Assembly (NCBI GenBank): GCA_002284615.2
Contig: MU069599.1
Span: 39,327-54,984, forward strand
Reading direction: 5' to 3'
Length of the DNA stretch: 15,658 nucleotides
Source: Dunaliella salina
Lineage: Eukaryota > Chlorophyta > Chlorophyceae > Chlamydomonadales > Dunaliellaceae
Part shown: positions 1 through 8,064 of the stretch, piece after piece
How the letters are laid out: each line of letters opens with the position of its first letter
Numbering within the stretch: position 1 is the first letter of the stretch
Notes under the pieces: generated by a model
What the model saw: the letters and a program-made list of their open reading frames with translations, nothing else
What the model was told of the DNA's origin: nothing
Database searches by the model: none
Translations under genes and position numbers: made by a program

Positions 1-42
<42 letters not shown>

Positions 43-51
43 CACACACAT
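1..51. repeat. (CA)n microsatellite
   Basis: About 25 CA dinucleotides with a single CG interruption near position 36. The tract runs off the left edge. It lies downstream of the splice donor of the minus-strand exon at 119-340, so it is inside an intron of that gene, where it reads as (TG)n. Confidence 0.97.
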
Positions 52-118
52 GCAAGTCCAGACACCCAACATGCAAGAATGTAAGATTTTTTAACTCGCT
101 TGTAAAGATGTACCTTAC

Positions 119-340
119 CTCAGCTGTGTTGATGCTAGCATGGGGGTGTGCAGGGACTGGAGCAGGAACTGTCTGGGGTGCTGATGGAGCCGGAGACTGC
201 TGGTATGTGCCACTCAGGGACTGGTAAGGCTCGTACTCTTTTCTCTCCAGGAAGTTGTGAAGCTCCTCAATCTCCTTGAGGATAGAGGATGCCATGCTCT
301 TGCGGCCCCCACAGGCAGTCAAGATGTGCTGGTCAAACTT
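119..340 (-). CDS. internal exon of an unidentified minus-strand gene
   Basis: I do not recognise the protein. On the minus strand a frame is open from 340 to 119 (74 codons) and ends exactly at AG|GTAAGG, a near-consensus 5' splice site (exon end 119, intron start 118), in phase 0. A TAG lies in frame at 343-341 and doubles as an acceptor (CTAG|AAG), so the exon most simply begins at 340. The ATG at 295 is a possible alternative start. The first part (about residues 14-36) is charged and probably helical, with KEIEELHNFLERKE. The second part is a Pro/Ala/Ser/Gln linker with PAPSAPQTVPAPVPAHPH. A helix followed by a low-complexity linker suggests an internal piece of a larger multidomain protein. 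The remaining exons lie left of the window or were not recognised to the right. Confidence 0.6.
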
Positions 341-344
341 CTAG

Positions 345-1780
345 CTGCATTTGTCAATCTTACGAACGGAGGACGTCATGAATAATTTCTGGGAGAATAT
401 AAATTCGATATAAAAACTCCTCATCGTCCTCAGGAGCGCCTGTCGATAAAATAAGCTCTCGGAGGTTAAAAAGGATGGCCAAGCGGCAATTTTAAACGGC
501 CAGAAGCGATTTAATTCCTGAGCAGTTAGGCATCTGAGCTCGCACAGAGGAGAAGCCATTCAATCCAAGGCAGTACTATTTTTGGTATGCGCAGCACAGG
601 GAAAAGGAAGCACCAGCACCTCTGGATTTAGTACCATAGGTGATTATCCGATAAATTTTCAAGTAATTTGAAGGGGGTTGGTTTGACACTCAAACAGCCA
701 TCAATGATCTTAAGAAAAGCTTTTCCGTGGCAGGAGGATCTTCAACATCATTTCCGTTATCCGCAGCTCAAAAAAATCTTAAACCATAATAATTCCAGGT
801 ACGTGCAGAGCAAGTGTGGAACTTTGTGCATATCCAGATATGATTGTTGTCTTGTGCGCCCAATAGGAGCCAAATAGAATGCACGCTGTGTCAGGGGGTC
901 TTTCCTCACAGGTTCATGATCTCTTGCAACATGAACACTCCTGTTGACAGTTGGTTGATATTCTGTTGGCTCGTAGGCAAACCTAGAGAGAAATTAATGA
1001 ACATTTCCAGACTTGCATTTGTGATATCTTTGTACATTATGTAAGGAAATATCTGGAATTTGAGTGAGAACCAAGCCTTATAACACTACATCTCTGGATG
1101 CGATTCGGCAGCACGGGAGAGGAATTTACCTGCTTTCTCTCGGACCTCAGTTTTATTGCATGCAATTGATCAGCAAAAAAAGCCGAGATGTCTGTCTTGT
1201 AAGCAATTGCAAAATGCTTCCAGCGATTTGCAGGTATAGCTGGTCGCCCTTACGAACGGCCCACCCCAAACTGTCTCAATTCGCTATTCCTGCCTGCAGC
1301 AGGCACCCTGTGTGCCCTTAGCATATCCTAGCATGTTTTTATGTCCGAGACATAATGTCTGATTGATATTTGCTGAAAATCTAGAAAATGGAGGTCCTGT
1401 GCATGGTTTTGCACCACTTTGGCAGTAAAAGGTGAGTTCCAAAGTTGCACCAAATGACCAGCGCTCCTGGGCTTAAGCTGTTCTTTAAGTCATGTAGTCA
1501 TGCTGTCATGTCATGACTGATCAGATTTTGCGGTGTGTAAGACAAGGCAGACTAAGGAGACTTGCGTAAATACGCACTGGGCAAGAGGGGTCCGTGATCC
1601 CCTTGGCCAGCACAATACCTGGTCTTGCCGGAGTCTGGAATTATGTCTGGTGGTAGTTGGTAGTTATGATCTGAGAAAAGGTCTGTATCATTATACGGTG
1701 GGCCCATGGGGAAGTGTGACGGCTTTGTTTGACCTGTCAATAGGTGTGTACACCAACGCAGGAAGTGGAAGTGTATCGGA
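345..1780. other. no gene recognised
   Basis: Short open frames occur on both strands, but none has recognisable protein character, a codon pattern consistent along its length, or convincing paired splice sites. Upstream exons of the minus-strand gene at 119-340 could be hidden here. I see no tandem repeat longer than a few units and no LINE homology. Confidence 0.5.
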
Positions 1781-1782
1781 AC

Positions 1783-1967
1783 GACTGCATCCCCAAGTGA
1801 GATGAGCACATCCCCGGAATGGGCAAATTGACCAGAAACATTGCGTGATTCAGTTAAAAGCACACCGCTGGTCACACAAGCCACCATTTGGCCTGATTCA
1901 AGTTTTGTTGGCTTCTGCTTGATTGCCCCATTCCGGGGATGTGCTCATCTCACTTGGGGATGCAGTC
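1783..1967. repeat. near-perfect inverted repeat (44/45-bp arms)
   Basis: The left arm 1783-1826 is the reverse complement of the right arm 1923-1967, except for one extra C in the right arm. The spacer is 96 bp. Weaker similarity continues outside the arms, with the right flank to about 2010 resembling the reverse complement of the left flank back to about 1745. Read outward from the spacer, both arms encode the same peptide, HSGDVLISLGDAV, and differences outside the arms are partly conservative. This fits two head-to-head copies of one coding-like sequence, with the inner part homogenised. The source family is not recognised. Confidence 0.85.
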
Positions 1968-2436
1968 ATTGCGGTGCAATTTCAATTCCTGCATCGGCAT
2001 GCACGCAGCCAGAACTGTAGCCAGAACAGCTGTACGTGGCCGGTGGCCCCACATTGCACCTCGACCTTCCCCCTTTACATATGCTTGTAGATGAAAAAAA
2101 TTAGCTATCCAACGCATTTCTCTGGTCCCAGAATGGTGCAGGGAGCACTGAGATAAGGTCAAATAACGCTAAGTGAGACAGTTTGTTTGCCTAAAGAAGG
2201 GGGGAAACCGTTCGTGGGGGCGACCAGCTTCCGAAGGGGGAGGCGCAAAGACACACAAAAAAGGAAAAAGACAAAAGATCCGGGTGGGAGCATTTCCACC
2301 TGTGCCATGCTGCTGCTGCTACTCCTCAAACACCTCCTCCTCCTCCGACCAAATCCGAGCTTGGGTTTTCAAGGCTCTTTTCGTTGCATTGAAAAATATC
2401 TATTTGTTGCTCCTAGCAGTATGCATCTATGACACC

Positions 2437-3000
2437 AGAGGGAAATGTGCAGGCATCCTCACCCCTGACCGCTTACAAATCCTGCTCCAAGCGTACAGCG
2501 CAGCCAGACAAGCTGGCCTCCATAACTCCATACACCCCCCTGTCCAAGATGAACCTACAGAAATCATGGGTCTCCTGCATAGATATACATCACATCTTGG
2601 AAAAGGAAATCAGAAAACAAAAGAGTCCGAACCCCTGTGCATACCAGCAAATATCCTAACAGCCCTTGCAAAATTCCCCTCTAATAGTTTGACCTTCCAG
2701 CCACCTCAAATCTATCTTTCTCAAGCTCCACCAAAATCAAATGTGAGACACTTGCAACTCATTGCCATATGGAACAATGAAGGAAAACAACGACTCTACC
2801 ACAATAATCCACTTTGGCTCGAGGGCTTAAAAATTGATATTGCTCAAGGAATATGGTGCCAAACAAACAGCTTACAGCTTGCAAATACACAAAACACATC
2901 TGTCTCCTTTAAAGCACCTTGCACATGGAGAAAGAGATTTGCACTCCTGCACCAGGACACTTACAACAGGTGCAGCTTTCTTCATCCCCAAAAGCATTAA
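2437..3000 (+). pseudogene. LINE copy A: linker between RT and RNase H
   Basis: This frame encodes a linker-like region starting around TPDRLQILLQAYSAARQAGL and reaching VRHLQLIAIWNNEGKQRLY near 2740-2800. The second part is repeated at 4755-4800 (copy B), which shows that it is element sequence. The frame is open further upstream, to 2173, but that part is low-complexity (poly-Cys/Ser from CTG and CTC runs) and has no counterpart in the other copies, so I exclude it. At about 2950-2966 it reads HQDTYN, where the first catalytic aspartate of RNase H would be expected. The rest of RNase H is in the next frame, so a frameshift falls inside the active-site region. Confidence 0.6.
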
Positions 3001-3400
3001 CTCCTCTAATACAATCACCTGCACAATAAATGCAAGAGGCCGGGGCTCCACATACACAATTAACAGAGCAGAGCTAGCTGCTATCCTGGTCGCCCTTCGG
3101 CAAGGGCACACCTCCATTGCAACTGACAGCTCTTCAGCAATCAACCAGATCAGAAACCAGCTCCTTAAACCCATGAGTATGTCCACCCACCTGCATGCAC
3201 AAATTCTCCTCGATATTATAAGTCATATCAATCTTTCAGAGGCTCCGGTGCACTTTTACAAAGTCAAGTCACTCTGTGGCACCCTTGGCAATGACAGCGC
3301 GGACGCTCTTCTGCTTGGAGCCTGTTGGCCTGCTCGGAGGCCTGTTGATCTGCTTGGTCTTGGCCTGCTTGGTGCAAGCAGCAATGTCTCCTCACGAAAC
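2967..3400 (+). pseudogene. LINE copy A: RNase H domain
   Basis: The domain is recognised by TTGAAFFIP, the helix motif INRAELAAILVAL with the catalytic Glu, then IATDSSSAI with the second catalytic Asp, and GNDSADAL with the C-terminal Asp, in the usual order and spacing for a LINE-encoded RNase H. In the active element it would remove RNA from the RNA-DNA hybrid after reverse transcription. The expected first Asp (TDGS-type motif) is missing from this frame. The frame after about residue DAL becomes a Leu/Gly-rich stretch (LLGACWPARRPVDLLGLGLLG) that looks like local expansion or frame decay, and it stops at 3403. The copy is inactive. Confidence 0.8.
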
Positions 3401-3430
3401 TGACACTTCACTCAATCAGGCAGGAAATCC

Positions 3431-3780
3431 ATGTTTTCATCTTTACTGGCTTGCAAAACCTTTCCGAGATCTGGCTCTCACACGGAATTATGGGCTCTCC
3501 AAAACCTCCAAGACAAATTGAAGGAAGTCATGCATGACAAGCACAAGTTGGGAACAGCAAACATCACCACATATGCTTACACAAGTTGGCAAAACTTACA
3601 GAAACTAAGCAATCACAAGCCCACTGTTAATTCCAAGATCAGCAATGCCTTCTGGCATTTGAAAGCAGTCACCCTTAAAGAACAGACATATTTTGAGATA
3701 CCGGACAGACACATTCTACAACTGCAAACGTGCCACACGATCCAACAACCAACCTGGGCCTGCTCCCTTAAAAAAAAAAG
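3431..3780 (+). pseudogene. LINE copy A: segment between RNase H and zinc finger
   Basis: This open frame encodes an alpha-helical, Lys/Gln/Asn-rich region with SKISNAFWHLKAVTLKEQT. The same block, KISHAFWHMKIVTLKEQT, occurs in copy D on the minus strand near 11430, so it is a conserved part of the element. The frame then enters an A-rich run at about 3770-3782. The conserved CCHC motif follows in another frame, so the homopolymer is the likely site of the frameshift. Its function in the element is unknown, and it may act as a spacer that positions the nuclease end. Confidence 0.65.
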
Positions 3781-3783
3781 AAA

Positions 3784-4400
3784 CATCTACGCAAGCCTAA
3801 GGCCACGCCCTGCCCTCTTTGTGGTGCTCCTGATAGCCTCTCCCATACTCTTCTCAGATGCACCCACCCCCAAATCAATAGGATGAACATAAATCGTCAT
3901 CATCAAGCCCTAAGCATCTGTGGTGAAGCACTCAGCAAAGGTGACTTTGGACCCTTTATTGTCTCAATGGATGCATGCAACCCAGAAAGGCTAACCTTCC
4001 TGGATATGGAAATCCCGAATGATGTCCAAAGAAACATTCCACACTGGGTCTTCCCCTCCAGACAACCACCAAACACACAACTCAGTCGCCCTGATGGCAT
4101 CATAGTATTACCCCTGCAAGGCAGAGACTCCAACAAACACACAAAGGACATGAACCCCAGAGACAGAGATATCCACCTCATTGAGCTCAAATTTTGTTCT
4201 GACACCAAACCCGAAACATCTCTCCACACTGCGCAAAATCAGCACAAAAACACTATTGAGAGCTTACGCACAAAAACCCTCCGAGGTTCACAGCGCAATA
4301 ACAGAGTCACTCTTTATACTATCTTCATTGGAGTTGCTGGAACCCTATCTACAGCCCTTACACTATCGATCCCCCGAGCAATCTTGGCTTATCCAAAGAA
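3784..4400 (+). pseudogene. LINE copy A: CCHC zinc finger and restriction-like endonuclease
   Basis: The frame is open through 3784-4452. It first gives CPLCGAPDSLSHTLLRC, a C-x2-C-x7-H-x4-C finger, then INRMNINRHHQAL, comparable to the basic RHN block that follows the finger in R2-type elements. About 80 residues later come SRPDGIIV and IHLIELKFCSDTKP, which form a PD-(x)n-ExK nuclease active site, followed by QNQHKNTIESL. In RLE-type LINEs this domain nicks the target DNA. Every expected catalytic residue (PD, E, K) is still present in this copy, although the upstream part of the ORF is broken. Copy D has lost E and K. The fold assignment rests on motif order, not on a profile search. Confidence 0.75.
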
Positions 4401-4538
4401 AAAGCCCACACAACTGCAATCAAACTCCACTTTCATGCTGTCAAAGCCCTAACAAAAATTGACAACACCAAACATTCCCTCCTCTTCAGCAACTTAAGCA
4501 ATGGGGGATCGGGGGTGGGGGGAATGGAGAGGGCTTAA
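4401..4538 (+). pseudogene. LINE copy A: conserved C-terminal tail
   Basis: In the third frame the sequence reads LGLSKEKAHTTAIKLHFHAV and ends in FSNLSNGG, a glycine-rich stretch and TAA at 4536-4538. Copy C carries the matching LGLTKDKAHKTAKGVHYHAV and FSNVSDGG. Both copies are therefore homologous through the end of the ORF, and the change of frame relative to the RLE at about 4340-4400 reflects small indels. No function is known for this tail. The glycine-rich end is encoded by a run of G tracts (see findings). Confidence 0.7.
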
Positions 4539-4745
4539 GCTGTAAGCTTACAGGATAGCCAGGCGTACACCTGGACAGATGGCTGATACCCCGCCGGACC
4601 CGCATTAGCTTGATTGCTCCCCTTGTTGGTTTTTAGTTGGTGGGACTCACTGTCGGTCACAGGCTGGACTGTTGGGTATTTCCTTAACGCACACTGGTTG
4701 CTGTCCAGCGTAGATTTTTACTTAATACTTTTTTTATTTAAACTC
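4539..4745 (+). mobile_element. LINE copy A 3' UTR with terminal stem-loop
   Basis: This aligns with the minus-strand sequence 5995-5848 of copy C over most of its length. Shared blocks include GATACCCCGCC versus GACACCCCGCC, a GGTGGGRCTCACT block, and the end AGCGTAGAYTTTTAC. Just before the end lies a short hairpin, CTGG/CCAG at 4694-4708. The T-rich run at 4720-4740 probably marks the 3' terminus. Confidence 0.75.
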
Positions 4746-4990
4746 CTCCTGAAAAATATGAGGCACATGCAGCTAATTGCCATCTGGAACAATGAGAGAA
4801 AGCAATGCCTCTTCTTTATTAATGGCTCGAGGATTTACGGCGTGGAATTCTCGAAAGGAAATGGTACCACAGAGGCAACCAACAGGTTGCAGAGAAACAA
4901 AACACTTCCCTCTGTTCCAAAGCACCTAGCACATGGAGGAAAAGATGTGCACTATTGCATCATGACACACACGGCGTTTTCGAAGTCTGC
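4741..4990 (+). mobile_element. LINE copy B fragment
   Basis: MRHMQLIAIWNNERKQCLFF near 4758-4820 matches VRHLQLIAIWNNEGKQRLY of copy A (about 2737-2800). The similarity continues through LPSVPKHLAHGGKDVHYC (copy A SPLKHLAHGERDLHSC) and ends where RNase H should start. The fragment has lost both ends and carries no complete domain. It begins almost immediately after copy A's tail, so either A inserted into an older copy or two insertions share a site. The frame is open from 4614 to 5003, but the first third is copy A's 3' UTR read through and is not coding. Confidence 0.75.
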
Positions 4991-5245
4991 AGCCAGTTGG
5001 TAAAAAGCCAGAGGGTGATAAGCCGCTGATGATTCTTTGTAGCCCAAGAAAAAAATTGCATTCTGAGTCTCCAAGTGCCTCAGTAAGTGTTCACGCTTTA
5101 CCAAGTTTGCAAGTACCTCAAGGACACAAGCCCCTTAGCCACACGACTCTGTACCCTGATGCTGGGAACACTTTTCTTTCGTCCTTGCTGATTCATAACA
5201 GCTCTCGCTGCATCCAAGGTCACGCCAGAGATGCTCTCGTATTAT
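4991..5245. other. no feature recognised
   Basis: Unique-looking sequence between the end of LINE fragment B and the 53-bp tandem repeat. Short open frames are present without protein character. Confidence 0.5.
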
Positions 5246-5350
5246 TTACAAGCCGCTGCCAGTAGGCAAAGCAGCCAAGAAACAAGGCACCAAGGTAATT
5301 ACAAGCCACTGCCAGTAGGCAAAGCAGCCAAGAAACAAGGCACCAAGGTA
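5246..5350. repeat. 53-bp tandem duplication
   Basis: Units 5246-5298 and 5299-5350 start with TTACAAGCC and run through CAAGGCACCAAGGTA. The only difference I see between them is G versus A in CCGCTG/CCACTG. This looks like a recent tandem duplication with no coding context. Confidence 0.93.
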
Positions 5351-5593
5351 GCACAGCACAGCGGCGGGCTTGGCTCTAGAGAGAGTTTCCAGTGGTTCAC
5401 TCACTGGAGGTTTCTCAGCATCTATGGACCTTGTATCTGTCACAAAAGCCCCCTGTAAGCTCACAAGCGCCACAGCAAATGTAACACTTGACCCTGGTTG
5501 AACCTCGTGCACTTATTATCTTATACGAATGCTTTTGAAAATCTCAACCAAGCATCGGAAATAATACATTCCAGAGTTTCGGGCTGTAGGCCA

Positions 5594-5625
5594 CCCTTGT
5601 AACCCTTGTAACCCTTGTAACCCTT
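5594..5625. repeat. 9-bp tandem repeat (CCCTTGTAA)n
   Basis: Three perfect CCCTTGTAA units plus a partial CCCTT. It looks superficially telomere-like (TAACCC in phase), but the period is nine and no known telomere repeat matches. I treat it as a short minisatellite. Confidence 0.9.
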
Positions 5626-5693
5626 TTGGTTCTATGAGTTGTAGAGGGTGCCTGTGCAAAATGGTACACTTCATGGGTACATATATGTATTTT

Positions 5694-5712
5694 TATATAT
5701 ATATATATATAT
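5694..5712. repeat. (TA)n microsatellite
   Basis: An alternating TA run of about 19 bp within an AT-rich stretch starting at 5681. Confidence 0.9.
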
Positions 5713-5847
5713 GTTGGGGCATATTTGTGAAGGCATTGCTGATTCTTTATTTACTTGCGGTAATAAGTTGAGTAAGAGTAGCAGCCTGTTTTGGCATTGG
5801 CATATCCAATGCAGAGAGCCCTTTATGCAGGGGAGTACCCTAGCTGC

Positions 5848-6430
5848 TTTCAAAGTAAAAAGTAAAAGTCTACGCTGGCATTTACCAGCGTGCAAAAAGG
5901 AAAGACTCAACAGTTAGCACTGGCACTAAAAGTGAGCCCCACCAAAGAAGGCTAGCTTTGAGCAGCCCAGCTGATGAGGGTCTGGCGGGGTGTCGGCCAT
6001 CAGTCCGGCTGCGCGCCTCGCTGTCCTGTACGCAGCCCTGCAGCCCTCTTCCCCAAACCCCCATCGCTTACGTTACTGAATTGGATGGCATTTTTGGTGT
6101 TGTGAATTGTTGTTAGGTACTTTACAGCGTGATAGTGGACTCCTTTGGCAGTTTTGTGAGCTTTGTCTTTTGTTAGGCCAAGATTGCAGATGGGATCAAG
6201 TGTAAGGATTGCAGATATTTCCAGCAACTCCAATGAGTATGGTATGTAGTGTAACTCTGTTATTGCAGTGTGTGCCCCAAAGAGACCTTGTGCATAAGCT
6301 TTCAATGGTGTGTTTGTGCTGATTTTGTGCAGCGTGGAGAGTTTGTTCAGGTTTGGTGTCAGAACAAAATTTGAGCTCAATGAGGTGGATATCTCTGTCT
6401 CTGGGATTCATATCCTTGTCACGTCATATC
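5848..6430 (-). mobile_element. Dualen/RandI-like LINE copy C (3' end only)
   Basis: On the minus strand the element begins around 6430 inside the RLE domain. It reads RDRDIHLIELKFCSDTKP and QNQHKHTIESL (frame open 6411-6196), shifts frame, and then reads LGLTKDKAHKTAKGVHYHAV and FSNVSDGG (frame open to 6000). A 3' UTR homologous to copy A follows to about 5848. The upstream PDG half of the nuclease, the zinc finger and everything before are absent, so it is strongly 5'-truncated. The ORF lacks the TAA that ends copy A and continues to a TGA at about 6000. This extension could be ancestral, or the stop in A could be derived. The 3' UTR ends in a perfect 7-bp stem-loop (5872-5891) and the tail TAGACTTTTACTTTTTAC. 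Confidence 0.85.
5872..5891 (-). other. LINE 3'-terminal stem-loop (copy C)
   Basis: On the minus strand ACGCTGG and CCAGCGT pair perfectly around a 6-nt loop (TAAATG), directly before the TAGACTTTTAC tail. Copy A keeps the CTGG/CCAG part at the same place with a 7-nt loop. A 3' stem-loop bound by the element's own reverse transcriptase is known for some LINEs (UnaL2 type). That role is inferred here. Confidence 0.65.
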
Positions 6431-6880
6431 ATTGTTATTGCTAGGTTGCTGCAGTATCCTGGATTGGGTAGTTTGGTCAGTTGGACTGGATCTTTATCTA
6501 GCTCTAGAGGAATTGGCGGAGCCAGTTCTTAAGAATGTTTGCTTACCCCTTATTGATATTGGACGTACTCATATAACATGCAAAGTGCAACTGAAAGCAC
6601 AGTAGAGCTGCCTGAGCTCCGGAAAAAGCGGGGCAGGCAGCCAAGAAAACACAGGTAGTATGATTTAGGTGTAAGGAATCCTCTGTGTGCTGCTTCTGAT
6701 GGGGAGAGCAGCTGAACCAACACAGAATCACTCCCCCTGGGGCTTGCCGGAAACAGCGATTCCATCCTTTGTGCTAGAGTTACCTAGCCCCTGGACCTTA
6801 AGCAACCTTTTTCTCAATAACCTTCTCATGAGTTGATGGTATTTTAGAAATTAGATAAACGCATCCTAGATTCCCTCAAG
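6431..6880. other. no gene recognised
   Basis: Between the truncated LINE copy C and the Gag-like ORF. It could contain a 5' LTR or leader for the Gag-like element, but I find no matching copy downstream of it, no TG...CA boundary pair and no primer-binding site that I can defend. Confidence 0.45.
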
Positions 6881-6884
6881 AGGT

Positions 6885-8064
6885 ATGCTTTCTGATAACT
6901 TCACCATGCCTCCTCAGTTTAGAGGCAATCCAGGCACAGATGACCTGGACGCATTTCTGCATGATTTGTCTGCCTGGTACTTCTGCGCCAAGTGCACCAT
7001 GAACCTCAGTGCAGCGCAGCTGTTTCAAGTGATGAGTTATGCATGCTTTCCTTTCAAGTCCTATGCATGCTTGTGGTTCCGAGGGCAGAAGCAATCCATC
7101 ATTACTGAAGCTGAGTCTAACGAAGAAGATGCGCTGCTGTCTCTGACACTGAAAGCCTTGTCTGCAGAGTTTGAGCAAATCTCAGGTGACGAAGAGCAGC
7201 AGTTTTACAGTATGGAGTTGCAGCAAGGAGAGCACGTGGCTGCATTCGCACTAACATTCCAGTAGCTGGCCAAGGAAGCAGACATCAAGGAACAGAAAGC
7301 GTAAGGCAGTTCATTGTGGCTGTGGAAAAGAATGCTCCTGACCTGGCTGGGGTGATCAAATCAGACCTAATGCATGGCAGAGCTTTGCTGCAAAAGTCCA
7401 TCCTGCTTGCCAGGAGGTACAGTCAATTACATGCACTTGAAATCTGCAGCCTTGCCCATAAACCTGCTCAATCATTAGCAGCGTTGCTGACCAAAGAGCC
7501 ACTGGAAGACAAAGTGGAAAGGTTGACAGAGGAATTGACAATGCTTAAGGCAACTCTGCTTGGTTGCAGAGAGGCGCTCTGTGAAATGGATATACACCGT
7601 CACATGCCCAGCAGCTTGCAGCTGGGGGGTGATCTGTTCCAACATGAGCAGCTCGCTGCTGGAGTTCAGTGTCATCGGCTTTGCAGGAAACGCAGATTGT
7701 GCCAAGAGTGTGGAAGGATTCACTTGTGCAATGTGCTGTGCTATGGGCCCAACTTCAAGAGAAGCCCTCACCCACAACCTAAGCAGAGTTTTGCAAGACT
7801 TCTCAGGTGGATGCTACCATGCTGGACAAGCCAATGTTTTCTGCTGACGATGAGCTGCACCAAGCACAAAGCTCGTGCTCAACTATGTGTGTGCCACCTA
7901 CAAAATGTGCAACAACAGTTGTGCCATTTTCTGCTCCCATTCAAGATGGTGCAAAGTGCAATATATCCTCCAGCACTACAAACACATGTGCACCAGCATC
8001 CACTACCTTTGAGGTACCTCTAAGAGCACTTGGAAAAAATAGAACTGCTGCACCTATTACCTGA
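6885..8064 (+). pseudogene. Gag-like polyprotein relic of an LTR retroelement
   Basis: The frame 6885-7265 begins MLSDNFTMPPQFRGNPGTDD. It has the layout of Ty3/gypsy-type Gag proteins: a PxFRGNP start, the tryptophan motifs DLSAWYF and CLWFRGQ, EDALLSLTLKALSAEFEQI, and LQQGEHVAAFALTF corresponding to the QGxSVxxYxxxF helix. A TAG interrupts it after FALTFQ, another stop follows at about 7303, and the homologous reading resumes one frame over at 7316 (QFIVAVEKNAPDLAG...). That part contains a predicted coiled coil, EPLEDKVERLTEELTMLKATL, at about 7496-7558. Further on is a degenerate zinc-knuckle-like cluster, CQECGRIHLCNVLC, one residue short of CX2CX4HX4C. One stop and at least one frameshift mark it as a dead copy. 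No reverse transcriptase or integrase was found. A host gene derived from Gag is less likely given the breaks. Confidence 0.6.

Larger units (their letters stand above)
2430..4745 (+). mobile_element. Dualen/RandI-like non-LTR retrotransposon, copy A (5'-truncated)
   Basis: This is the 3' half of a LINE. In order it carries a post-RT linker, an RNase H domain, a CCHC zinc finger, a restriction-like endonuclease (RLE), a C-terminal tail ending at the TAA at 4536-4538, and a 3' UTR with a stem-loop and a T-rich tail at about 4708-4740. The reading frame moves 1, 2, 1, 3 along the element, so it is dead. No reverse transcriptase or APE domain is present, as expected from 5' truncation during target-primed reverse transcription. 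RNase H together with an R2-like CCHC-RLE end points to Dualen/RandI elements of green algae. R2-type elements have the RLE but normally lack RNase H, while most RNase H-bearing LINEs use APE. The 5' junction is approximate. Copies B, C and D in this window align to parts of it. Confidence 0.8.

Noticed and set aside
1552..1887. Minus-strand 111-codon frame as a gene
   Set aside because: It has no recognisable motifs. It overlaps the inverted repeat, and its only conserved peptide is the one encoded by the repeat arm.
2173..2430. N-terminal part of the long plus-strand frame 2173-3000 as a real protein
   Set aside because: It is low-complexity (poly-Cys and poly-Ser from CTG and CTC runs) and absent from the other LINE copies. 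Only the part from about 2437 is element sequence.
4181..4462. Second-frame ORF over the RLE region
   Set aside because: It is a shadow of the RLE frame. A similar shadow appears in copy C (6380-6000) because the nucleotides are homologous, although its end coincides with the real C-terminal frame in C.
5246..5512. Frames across the 53-bp duplication as proteins
   Set aside because: Both strands are open only because the duplicated unit lacks stops. The repeated peptides have no coding character.
5594..5625. Telomere-like TAACCC repeats
   Set aside because: The period is nine (CCCTTGTAA), only three units are present, and no known telomere repeat matches. A minisatellite is enough.
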